DNA from: an uncultured Bacteroidales bacterium
GTDB taxonomy: Bacteria > Bacteroidota > Bacteroidia > Bacteroidales > UBA932
DNA length: 33,864 bases
NCBI GenBank assembly: GCA_946549475.1
Contig: CAMNQO010000003.1
Coordinates: forward strand, 1-33,864
Direction: 5' to 3'
Part shown: positions 17,780 through 25,955 of the stretch, piece by piece
Layout of the letters: each line of letters starts with the position of its first letter
Position numbering within the stretch: the first letter of the stretch is position 1
Position numbers and translations under genes: made by a program
The notes under the pieces: model-generated
What the model was told of the DNA's origin: nothing
The model's database searches: none
The model's input: the letters and a program-made list of their open reading frames with translations, nothing else

Positions 17780-18199
17780 TCAGTAAAGTCTGTCGAAACG
17801 GTTGGAGTCTATCTGGATGCATTCCGCGAGAAATTCCAGGCGAAGCAGCCGCCGGCTGGAAGTGGAAATGTCGTATTGTTCCTCTATCAGATAACAGCGG
17901 GCGTCTTCGAAAAGGATGACCCGCTGCGAGTCGCCCCCTTCTGCGCCGAGCTGGTCGGAGACATCGAAGACGATGCGCCCGCTCTGGCAGGAGTTGTCGA
18001 TGTACCACTCGACCAGCCCCAGGTCTTCCTTGCCGGGGGCGACGACCATGATCATCACTTTCTCGCAGCGCGGGTCGGAATCGGGGCTGTAGTAGTCATG
18101 GTGGCGCGAAAAATGGCAGTCGCACTCGATGACCGGATATTCGCTGGAATAAACGCCTGCGTCGTTGTCTCCGAACTGCAGGACAGCGGACATTGCCAT
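17780..18199 (-). CDS. Divergent Hcp/TssD-like protein
   Basis: ~139 aa; YPVIECDCHFSRHHDYYSPDSDPRCEKVMIMVVAPGKEDLGLVEWYID resembles TssD layout. Confidence 0.5.
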   Translation of the reverse strand: MAMSAVLQFGDNDAGVYSSEYPVIECDCHFSRHHDYYSPDSDPRCEKVMIMVVAPGKEDLGLVEWYIDNSCQSGRIVFDVSDQLGAEGGDSQRVILFEDARCYLIEEQYDISTSSRRLLRLEFLAECIQIDSNRFDRLY

Positions 18200-18219
18200 A
18201 CTTTGTCGTTTTTAACGGA

Positions 18220-18273
18220 TTCCCGGCTCAAATCCCGATCCCTGTGACGGGAAGCGAAGACCTGAACCGGGAA
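18220..18273. repeat. Nested inverted repeat between Hcp-like genes
   Basis: TTCCCGG (18220..18226) pairs with CCGGGAA (18267..18273); inner TCCCG (18233..18237) pairs with CGGGA (18248..18252). Confidence 0.5.
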
Positions 18274-18290
18274 AAATGGATATTCTATGA

Positions 18291-18689
18291 TTATTTCCAG
18301 GGATTCTCGAACTGGACAGGGCCGTTCTTGAGGACCTGGCAGACGATTTCAATCTCTTCGTAATGTTCCTGACCGTCTTCCCACACTTCGGTGTATTTGA
18401 CGCAGTAGCATCCTTTGCCTTCGAGTTCCTTCATCGTAGAGCCGTCCACGGTGTTGTAGAAGGTGATTTTCATGTCGCGGGGGTCGTTGGCGTCGAGCAT
18501 CCACTGAAGCAGCTGGTTGTTGCCGTCGTTCATCGCTTTGACGCGGACTTTGACGCGCCCGCCGCGGGGAATGCCGGCAATCTGACCTTCGCGGTCTGTG
18601 GCCTGGTTGAACTGGTAGTCCACCATAATGACTTCACGGGCCTCATAATCTTTGACCGCAAGTTGGACGGGGGTTGTATTTTCTGCCAT
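18291..18689 (-). CDS. tssD: T6SS tube protein TssD/Hcp (copy 2)
   Basis: QATDREGQIAGIPRGGRVKVRVKAMNDGNNQLLQWM; paralog of 18734..19126. Confidence 0.85.
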   Translation of the reverse strand: MAENTTPVQLAVKDYEAREVIMVDYQFNQATDREGQIAGIPRGGRVKVRVKAMNDGNNQLLQWMLDANDPRDMKITFYNTVDGSTMKELEGKGCYCVKYTEVWEDGQEHYEEIEIVCQVLKNGPVQFENPWK

Positions 18690-18733
18690 GACAATTTCAA
18701 TTTAACGGGTTAAACATCATCCGGGTGTCGGGA

Positions 18734-19126
18734 TTACGCCCAGTCGTTCTCATACTTGACGGAGCCGAATTCAATCTTCTGGCAGGAAATGGTGATCTCC
18801 TCGAAGTGGCCCATCTTGTCTTCCCATTTCTCTTCGAAATCCACGCAGTAGCCGTTGGTGAACTTGATGGATTTCATGCTCTTTCCCGTTTTGGTTTCCA
18901 GGAAGGAAATCTCTCCGTTCTTGGGGAGGTTGCGTTCCACCATCCAGGCCAGCAGATCGGGGGTCCCGTCATTGAGAGCCTTCACGCGAACAGTAATTTT
19001 GCCACCGCGGGGGATGCCCGCCATCTGGCCTTCGACATCGGTCGCCTGCTCAAAGGAGTACGACACTTTCAGCACTTCGCGTTCCTTGTAACCATCGATG
19101 CTGATAGAGACTGGAGTCTTTGCCAT
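18734..19126 (-). CDS. tssD: T6SS tube protein TssD/Hcp (copy 1)
   Basis: QATDVEGQMAGIPRGGKITVRVKALNDGTPDLLAWM, Bacteroidetes TssD pattern. Confidence 0.88.
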   Translation of the reverse strand: MAKTPVSISIDGYKEREVLKVSYSFEQATDVEGQMAGIPRGGKITVRVKALNDGTPDLLAWMVERNLPKNGEISFLETKTGKSMKSIKFTNGYCVDFEEKWEDKMGHFEEITISCQKIEFGSVKYENDWA

Positions 19127-19183
19127 AATTGTAAAAGATTAAAAATTTTGTTTGATTATACTGACGGAAATCCTTGGCAAAAC

Positions 19184-20539
19184 CTATGCCGTTTCGGCAC
19201 TCTTGTCCTTCTTGTCGGCGGAAACCTTGATGATGAAGTTTTTCGCAGAGTAGAAAGGCGTCAGGCTGATGTCGCAGGTGATGCGCTTGGTGACGGGGTC
19301 CTGCGAAGGCTCCTTGATCTCATAGTTCTGGAAGAGATTGCCGTAGCCCTTGTAGTCGTTGAGGAAGGCCTGTATCTTGGCTTTGAGGTTCTTGGGGGAA
19401 TTGTAGGGATCCCAGTTCTCGAGGGCGACTTCGTGGACGAAATTCATCAGCACTTTTTTCACCCAGTCGAACACGCGCACGATGGGGTATTCCTTCATGG
19501 CGGTCAGGTCGCCGTTGTAGAGCGTGGTGTTGTTGAAGGCCATCACGCGCCCTTCGGAATAGACCATGGGGATTACCTGGTTGTCCATCAGGGCGGCGAT
19601 TTCGGACTTGAGCAGGTCGAGTTTCACGCCCTTCACGCCGTCAAGGGTGCCGTACTTCTTGCCGCCGGCTCCCTGGGCCATGTTGGCGCTCTCGTCGTAG
19701 AGTTTGCCGGCCAGCGCACCGGAGGGGCAGACATAGAAGGCCGGGCTGTCCTTCTCGTCCTCGGAAAGTTTCTCGCTCTCGCGGCCGACAATCCAGTTGG
19801 CGGTCATAATCACGTTCATCAGTTCGGCGTCCGAGTCCTTGTATCCTTCGGTATTGGCGTAGAGGTCGTCGAAGGAGAATTCGTCGGCGTGGTCGGTGAT
19901 GAGCATCACCTTATATTTGTAAGCGATTTTGGCCCACTGCAGGAGGGTCGGCTTGTCCTGGAAGACATTGCCGGGCACCACCACCAGGCTGTAGCAGTCC
20001 TTGAGGCTCAGGCGGTCGAATCCGTTGCGGAGCAGGTTCTCCACCTCGCCCGCAAAGCCGGAATCGGCATCGGCGATGTCGTCCTTATAGACATTGATGA
20101 CGCGCAGGTTCTTGACCTTGTCCGTGCCGCAGGTCTTGAAGAAGTTGTCGAGGTTGCGGTAGGCGACTTCGAGATTCTTCGTGGCGTAGAGGGCATCGGT
20201 AATACCCTGTGCGAGCACCTTTTGGTACTTTTCCTCCTTTTCCTTGCAGGAGTCGGCGAATTCGGTGGGCGTGGCGTGGTCCTCTTCGAGGAGTTCGAGC
20301 CAGCCTTTGATGTCATTGGCGAGGGCTTCGCGTTTGTCCTTGAAGCGTTTGTCGGTCAGGAATACATTCTTGGCCGCCTTGTGCGCGGGATTCATATTGT
20401 CCGCATCGGGGAGGAACCCCCGGACGGCGTTGAAGCCGCCGAAAGCGGAAAGAAGCTGGGAAACATCCTTACGGGCTTCCTGCTGCGGGGCAGCCTGCTG
20501 TGCGGCCGCCGTGCTTTGCTGCGTTTGCGTATCTGCCAT
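19184..20539 (-). CDS. tssC: T6SS contractile sheath large subunit TssC/VipB
   Basis: 451 aa, ...FSAKNFIIKVSADKKDK-type C-terminus, adjacent to TssB and Hcp. Confidence 0.88.
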   Translation of the reverse strand: MADTQTQQSTAAAQQAAPQQEARKDVSQLLSAFGGFNAVRGFLPDADNMNPAHKAAKNVFLTDKRFKDKREALANDIKGWLELLEEDHATPTEFADSCKEKEEKYQKVLAQGITDALYATKNLEVAYRNLDNFFKTCGTDKVKNLRVINVYKDDIADADSGFAGEVENLLRNGFDRLSLKDCYSLVVVPGNVFQDKPTLLQWAKIAYKYKVMLITDHADEFSFDDLYANTEGYKDSDAELMNVIMTANWIVGRESEKLSEDEKDSPAFYVCPSGALAGKLYDESANMAQGAGGKKYGTLDGVKGVKLDLLKSEIAALMDNQVIPMVYSEGRVMAFNNTTLYNGDLTAMKEYPIVRVFDWVKKVLMNFVHEVALENWDPYNSPKNLKAKIQAFLNDYKGYGNLFQNYEIKEPSQDPVTKRITCDISLTPFYSAKNFIIKVSADKKDKSAETA

Positions 20540-20547
20540 AGTCTTGC

Positions 20548-21012
20548 TTATTTAGCGGATTCCAATTCTTCAAGCATCGCCTGAAGCATTTCTTTGAGTT
20601 CTTCCCTGGAGCCGGCGTCCTTGAGGATGTCGCGGAGCTTGCGGCTCTGCTCGATGCTCTTGCGGATCTTGGCGTTGGTGTCGATTTTCCTCTTCACGCC
20701 GCCGAGAAAGGCGCTGTTCTCGACCAGACGGCCTTTGCCGCCCTGGGCTTCGAAGTCGCGGATCTCGCCGAAGTGGAGCGTCTCGTTCACGCTGTCGCCG
20801 TTCTCGTCCGTGAAGTCCACTTCCACCTTCGGCTGGAAATGGGCGAAGGCGTCGCCGATGTTCTGGATGTCCTCCACGAGTTCGGGGTTGCCGGGCTCGG
20901 CGTCGGCGGTGAACTGGTCCATCAGCAGCGTCTTGTTGTTGTCTATGGGACTGACCTTTGCGTTCGACTCCTCATCGGGAGCCATCGAGATGAAATTTTC
21001 TTTGATAGCCAT
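20548..21012 (-). CDS. tssB: T6SS contractile sheath small subunit TssB/VipA
   Basis: 154 aa; HFQPKVEVDFTDENGDSVNETLHFGEIRDFEAQG, next to TssC. Confidence 0.85.
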   Translation of the reverse strand: MAIKENFISMAPDEESNAKVSPIDNNKTLLMDQFTADAEPGNPELVEDIQNIGDAFAHFQPKVEVDFTDENGDSVNETLHFGEIRDFEAQGGKGRLVENSAFLGGVKRKIDTNAKIRKSIEQSRKLRDILKDAGSREELKEMLQAMLEELESAK

Positions 21013-21022
21013 GGTATCGGGA

Positions 21023-23230
21023 TTATTGTTTGTTGACTTTGAATACGGGCGCGTCCTTTTCGAAGACGAGAGCGACCTTGTCCCCGGCCTTGATCTCTCC
21101 GGAGATGATCATCTTGGAGAGGGGGTTGCGGAGCTGCTTGCGGATGATGCCGAGAATGGGGCGTGCACCGTACTCGGGGTTGAAGCCCGACATCGCAATC
21201 TTCTTCTTGCTTTCGGGGTCGATTTCGAGGGTGATTTCCTGCTCGGCGAGCAACTTGAGCAGTCCCTTGAGGTGGATGTCGAAAATCCGGGTGACCGTCT
21301 CCTCGGTGATGGGTGAGAAGGGTACGATCTCCGTCAGACGTCCGAGGAATTCGGGCCGGAAGTAGTCCTGCATAATGTCCATCAGATCGTTGTTGGAGGG
21401 GACGACGCCCTTGCCGAACTGCTCCACGACAAATTTGCTTCCGATGTTGGAAGTAAAGAGAATCAAGGCGTTGGAGAAGTCGCCCATGCGGCCCAGACGG
21501 TCGTGCAGCTTGCCTTCGTCCAGAATCTGGAGGAAGAGGTCGAAGACGGACTTGTGCGCCTTCTCAATCTCGTCGAACAGGACGACGGAGTAGGGGTTCT
21601 GGCGGATCTTGTTGACCAGCAGGCCGCCTTCTTCGTAGCCGACATAGCCCGGAGGCGCTCCGTAGAGCAGGGCGACGGAATGCTCCTCCTTGAACTCGGA
21701 CATGTCGAAACGGATCAGGGCGCTTTCGTCGCCGAAGAGGAAGGCGGCGAGGGCCTTGGACAGTTCCGTCTTGCCCGTGCCCGTGGGACCGAGGAAGAAG
21801 AACGAGCCCATCGGCTGGCCTTTCTTGTTGAGGCCGGAGCGGGACTCGAAGACGGCGTCGAGCACTTTCTTGACGGCGTGGTCCTGGCCGACGACGCGCT
21901 GCTTGATGGTGTCTTCGGCACCCATCAGCCGCTCGCGCTCGCCGGTCTGCACCTTGCCCATCGGCACGCCCGTGCGGGCGGCGACGACGGCGCAGAGGTC
22001 TTCTCCGGTCAGTTCGCCGCGGACCGTGGCCCCTTCGCGGGCATTTTCGGTCTTGAGGTGGGAGAAGCTGCGGTCGATCAGGTCGAAGGCGGAGTCGGGC
22101 AGGCTGCGCTCCGTGAGGTATCGTTTGGCCAGGCGGATGGCCTCGGTCATCGTCTCCTCCCGGATGCTCAGGCCGTGGAACTGTTCATAAGCGGGCAGGG
22201 CGCCCTTGAGAATCTCCAGCGTGAGGTCGCGGTCCGGCTCTTCGATGGTGAGCTTTTCGAGTTTGGTGACCAGTTCCTTGTCCGTTTCGAGGTTTTTGGT
22301 GAATCCTTCGATGGAGGCGGTGCAGAGCAGGGGGAAATTCCCTTTGGCCAGCTCCTGCTTGAGGAGTTCGGCAGCGCCGTGAAGGCTGCCCTGTTTGTCG
22401 AAGAGCTTGTCGATGGACTCGATGACGAGGATGACGCCGGGCGTGGAAACCTGATCCAGAATCTGTTTGAAACGGTCTTCCACCTCTCCCTTGTAGGAGG
22501 ATTGGGCGCCCAGGGAAGCAAGGTCCAGCTCAAGGGCTTTGGCGTTCTGCAGGAAGGGCGGGACCTTTCCTGCGGCGAGGCGCTGGAAGAAGGCGTTGAG
22601 CAGGCTGGTCTTGCCGACGCCCGCTTCGCCCGTGATGAGCAGGTTCGCCTTGTATTTGCGTCCGAGGATTTCGCAGATGATGTCGGTCTCTTTTTCAAAG
22701 CCGATGACCACGGGCAGTTCGCCGCGGGCGGCCTGCGCCGTCTTGTCGAAAAGGTAGTTGTCCGCCTTGGAGGAAGAGGCGTTGCTGCGGGAGGCTTCGT
22801 AGGCCGGCGTGGCGGCTTCTTCGCCGGTGCCCATCTTCGCGCAGACTTCGGCGGCGGACAGGGGGAGGGTCTTGAGCTGGTCGAAACTGAAGCCTACGCC
22901 GGGGGTGACGAGAGCGGCAAGCACGCAGACGGCGTCCGTCTCTTCCAGGCCGAATTTCAGGCGGTAGTTGTCGGCTTCCTCGTCCACGGCTACGGACTCG
23001 GACGAGAGGGAAAGACCCTTCATCGGCCGGACCGACTTGGGGGCGAGCTGCATCTGTACGTCCGCCCAGTCCTGGAGATAATAATAGTCCTTGTCGAGCG
23101 TCTTTTCGATGAACTCGACAAGGCCGGCGTTCTTGTGGAGGACCGCCTTGAACAGGTGAGCCGGATAGACGGCATCGCTGCAGTTGTCTTCCGCAAATGC
23201 CCGGGCGAGATTCTCAAGGGTGGCAATCAT
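21023..23230 (-). CDS. tssH: ClpV/TssH-like AAA+ ATPase
   Basis: Two AAA modules: Walker A GEAGVGKTS and GPTGTGKTE; D2 Walker B VVLFDEIEKAH; FTSNIGS; FRPEFLGRLTEIVPF. Confidence 0.9.
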   Translation of the reverse strand: MIATLENLARAFAEDNCSDAVYPAHLFKAVLHKNAGLVEFIEKTLDKDYYYLQDWADVQMQLAPKSVRPMKGLSLSSESVAVDEEADNYRLKFGLEETDAVCVLAALVTPGVGFSFDQLKTLPLSAAEVCAKMGTGEEAATPAYEASRSNASSSKADNYLFDKTAQAARGELPVVIGFEKETDIICEILGRKYKANLLITGEAGVGKTSLLNAFFQRLAAGKVPPFLQNAKALELDLASLGAQSSYKGEVEDRFKQILDQVSTPGVILVIESIDKLFDKQGSLHGAAELLKQELAKGNFPLLCTASIEGFTKNLETDKELVTKLEKLTIEEPDRDLTLEILKGALPAYEQFHGLSIREETMTEAIRLAKRYLTERSLPDSAFDLIDRSFSHLKTENAREGATVRGELTGEDLCAVVAARTGVPMGKVQTGERERLMGAEDTIKQRVVGQDHAVKKVLDAVFESRSGLNKKGQPMGSFFFLGPTGTGKTELSKALAAFLFGDESALIRFDMSEFKEEHSVALLYGAPPGYVGYEEGGLLVNKIRQNPYSVVLFDEIEKAHKSVFDLFLQILDEGKLHDRLGRMGDFSNALILFTSNIGSKFVVEQFGKGVVPSNNDLMDIMQDYFRPEFLGRLTEIVPFSPITEETVTRIFDIHLKGLLKLLAEQEITLEIDPESKKKIAMSGFNPEYGARPILGIIRKQLRNPLSKMIISGEIKAGDKVALVFEKDAPVFKVNKQ

Positions 23231-23250
23231 AGAATATCAGCAAAATCGTA

Positions 23251-23281
23251 CAAAAATATGTTTTTTTGGACAAAAATGCAA
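23251..23281 (-). promoter_or_regulatory. Candidate Bacteroidetes-type promoter for the T6SS operon
   Basis: Minus strand TATTTTTG (TAnnTTTG -7 box; plus-strand 23251..23258), TTGC 19 nt upstream (23278..23281), in AT-rich gap before clpV. Confidence 0.45.
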
Positions 23282-24805
23282 CTATTTTGTTTCGTCGTCC
23301 GATTTTTCGATGACGGGCCGTATGGAAAATCCCCAATAACGCTCGTAATTGCCCTTTTCAAATCCGCTGTCGTAGCCGAAATAGAGCACGCAGGCTTTGT
23401 CGGAAGCCACCCCGGACGGGGCCCAGTCGGCGGTGCTGAGGCTGGCGCTGTAATAATAGGCTCCGGTCGCCGTATCTGTCAGGCCCGTCCCTTCGAAATA
23501 GCCGGCGTGCGGCAGGAAAATGTGGGCGTCGCGACCGGCGTCATAGCTTTGTCCGGAGGGGGCGCTGCCGCCCGATATCCACTGCCGGAAACCTTTGTCC
23601 GCCGAGCCTTTGGCCTTGAAGACGGCAAAGCCGCTGATGCCCGTGTTCCGGTAACTGTCCATACGGAGCCAGAAGCAGTTGTCAATCAGTTCGCGCCACT
23701 CGCTTTCCGTCGGCAGGCGGAAAGGAGCGCCCCAGGAGGCGGTGGCGGCATCGTCGGCCGCATCAAGCGCCGCGCCGGCCTGCGTGTATGTCGTGTAGGT
23801 GCCGGAGCTGTAATAAGGGGCGTTGGCCAAGGTGTAACCGGCGCTTTTCCCGCTTTTCCAGTTCAAGGGACTCAGGGTGGCGTAATGGGGGCTTGTGGCC
23901 GCCCAGGCGTAGTAGTCGCCCTTGTCCTGCGGTTTTTCCGCGCTCAGGTTGCAGGCGGCCCAGCGAAGATGGCTGTCCAGTCCGAGATCGATGAAGCGGT
24001 GGCCGTTGCAGCGGTCGTAGGCGAGGTTGGTGAGGGTGATGCGGCTGATTTTTCCCCGTTTGATGGAAAGTGTCTTGCCCAGGCTGCGCCGGGTCGAGTA
24101 AGCCTTTGTGTTGTAGAAATCGAGACGGAATCCGCTGTACTCGCCGACGGGCAGGCAGATGAGGATTTCCCGGGGGGAGTCCAGCGAAAGGGGCGTTGAG
24201 AAATGGACGGTCAGGCCGCCGGAACCCTCACGGACGGTGGCGTGCGGCACGCTCTCGCCCGTGGCAACGGACAGGTCGGCCGGACCGCTGAGCGGCTGGT
24301 CGGCGCTGAGGGTGAGGCTTTGCAGCAGACCGCTGCCGCTGACATTCAGGCGCAGGACACCGCAGAGTGAAGTGAAACTGAGCGTGCCGCCGTCGCTTCG
24401 GGCATAGAGCGGGTAGTCGCCGATGTTGCCCTCGATGTAGTCCTGGGTGTCGGGCAGGGAGATGCGCGTGTCGGAGAGACGGATGGAGGCCGGGCAGATG
24501 GCCTTGTAGGGTGCGGTCGCCGCCGAGGAAACGGCGCTGAAACGGCCGTTTTTCGTCCCGGCTCCGGAGGAGAGCACATACGCGTGGCCGCCGACGCTGA
24601 TGCGGTCTCCCTCGCTCCAGAAGATGTCGTAGCCTTCGCCGACGGGGGAGAAGGCGGTTTTTCCTTCTTCCTGTCCGGATGCTTCCGTTCCTTGTTCCGC
24701 GATGACGGCCGAAAGTTCCCGTGCGCCACCGGCGTCGGACGGGATTTCTTTCCGGCAGGATGGAAGGAGCGCGAGGCCCAGCAAGATGAGCAGTGTTCTT
24801 TTCAT
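23282..24805 (-). CDS. Lipoprotein, fimbrillin N-terminal-like plus FISUMP-like C-terminal domain
   Basis: Lipobox MKRTLLILLGLALLPSC; GHRFIDLGLDSHLRWAACNLSAEKPQDKGDYYAWAAT; LPTESEWRELIDNCFW. Confidence 0.75.
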   Translation of the reverse strand: MKRTLLILLGLALLPSCRKEIPSDAGGARELSAVIAEQGTEASGQEEGKTAFSPVGEGYDIFWSEGDRISVGGHAYVLSSGAGTKNGRFSAVSSAATAPYKAICPASIRLSDTRISLPDTQDYIEGNIGDYPLYARSDGGTLSFTSLCGVLRLNVSGSGLLQSLTLSADQPLSGPADLSVATGESVPHATVREGSGGLTVHFSTPLSLDSPREILICLPVGEYSGFRLDFYNTKAYSTRRSLGKTLSIKRGKISRITLTNLAYDRCNGHRFIDLGLDSHLRWAACNLSAEKPQDKGDYYAWAATSPHYATLSPLNWKSGKSAGYTLANAPYYSSGTYTTYTQAGAALDAADDAATASWGAPFRLPTESEWRELIDNCFWLRMDSYRNTGISGFAVFKAKGSADKGFRQWISGGSAPSGQSYDAGRDAHIFLPHAGYFEGTGLTDTATGAYYYSASLSTADWAPSGVASDKACVLYFGYDSGFEKGNYERYWGFSIRPVIEKSDDETK

Positions 24806-24817
24806 TTTTCCGCCGGC

Positions 24818-24958
24818 TTAGTCATTGGTGAAATCGTCATTCTCGTACAATCCTTCTGTATGGAGCGTGATGCTCTCCGTACCGGCGGGCAGGCTGGTGC
24901 AGAGCGGGTGGCCGGGCTTCAGGGGCAGGACCTGACAGACGGGGGCAGGGTAGTTCAT
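24818..24958 (-). CDS. Small ORF (46 aa)
   Basis: MNYPAPVCQVLPLKPGHPLCTSLPAGTESITLHTEGLYENDDFTND; ATGA overlap with upstream lipoprotein stop; fills the only gap between lipoprotein genes. Confidence 0.55.
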   Translation of the reverse strand: MNYPAPVCQVLPLKPGHPLCTSLPAGTESITLHTEGLYENDDFTND

Positions 24959-25944
24959 TCTCCGGCGGCTTGATGGATGGTGACGGTTTTGGTCTCGGAG
25001 TCCGGATAGCTCAGTTTCACTTCCGCCCGGCGTTCGGGGCCTTCGTTCTTTCGGACGAGCAGCGAGATTTCCGTCGGGCTGACGCTGTTGGTTTCCACCC
25101 AGGTCTCCGGGATGGAGAGCGAGACGACATCGCTCTTTCCTGCGGGACTGACAAGGCGGTAAGCGAGGTCCAGCGAAAGGATGCCTTCCGCCGGGATGTC
25201 GATAACGCTGACATCTTCCGGGAAATAGATCGCCGTATTTGTCTTCAGTTGCCGCACGGTGAAAGAGGCCGTTCCGGCGGCGGGGTGAAGGACGAACACC
25301 TCTTCGTCCAGCACCCCGGCCGTCTCGTTGGCATCGATATGGAAGGAGATCGAGTCTTTCTGATCTTCCCCTTCGGCGGGAATCAGGCGGATGCTGTCAA
25401 TGCGTTTGCCTGTGGTGAAGAATTGGAACCAGGCCGGAAAACCGACCTTCCGCGAGAGAGAGACGGGGATGCGGATGGTTTTGTCCGCCTTTCCGGTGAT
25501 GAACGTCCGGGAAAGAGCGTCCGTCAAGGGGCCCAGCTCGATGTCGGCGTACCACTTTTTGCCGAGTTCCCGCACGCGCTGTAGTTTCCCGCCGCCCAGA
25601 AGGAGGGTGTCGCCGTCCACGCGGCATTCGCCCAGGCTGTTTTTCCCGACGATGAGCACGCCGTCCCGGACACGGTATTCTTCCTGGTTGTGGAGCGAGA
25701 TGTTGCCGGAACCGGACCCAAGATAGAGGATGCCGTCGCGGACGATGGCCCGGGAAATCAGGCCATAGGTGGACATCGTCCCGTTTTCAAAGCGGTAGCA
25801 GTAGTCCGTCTGCCAGTCGTCGCATACGGGTGCCCAGTATCCCTTCAATCCGGAAAACGGAGAGAGGTCTCCGGCAGAGCGGTCCTTGTCGCAGGAGAGC
25901 GTCAGCGCGGAAAGCCCCAGGGCGATGGAAATCCATTTTTTCAT
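24955..25944 (-). CDS. Lipoprotein of unknown function
   Basis: MKKWISIALGLSALTLSCDKD lipoprotein signal; ATG at 25944. Confidence 0.75.
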   Translation of the reverse strand: MKKWISIALGLSALTLSCDKDRSAGDLSPFSGLKGYWAPVCDDWQTDYCYRFENGTMSTYGLISRAIVRDGILYLGSGSGNISLHNQEEYRVRDGVLIVGKNSLGECRVDGDTLLLGGGKLQRVRELGKKWYADIELGPLTDALSRTFITGKADKTIRIPVSLSRKVGFPAWFQFFTTGKRIDSIRLIPAEGEDQKDSISFHIDANETAGVLDEEVFVLHPAAGTASFTVRQLKTNTAIYFPEDVSVIDIPAEGILSLDLAYRLVSPAGKSDVVSLSIPETWVETNSVSPTEISLLVRKNEGPERRAEVKLSYPDSETKTVTIHQAAGE

Positions 25945-25955
25945 TCTTTTCACGC

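Noticed and set aside
18725-20584. 619 aa plus-strand ORF
   Set aside because: Antisense to tssC/hcp; shadow ORF without recognisable motifs.
1-23230. Extracellular contractile injection system (eCIS) or prophage tail
   Set aside because: ClpV, TssK, TssF, TssG and a two-subunit TssB/TssC sheath favour a T6SS; no phage structural or tail-fibre genes seen.
21503-24199. 898 aa plus-strand ORF
   Set aside because: Antisense shadow of clpV and a lipoprotein gene in high-GC DNA; no recognisable domains, low-complexity composition.
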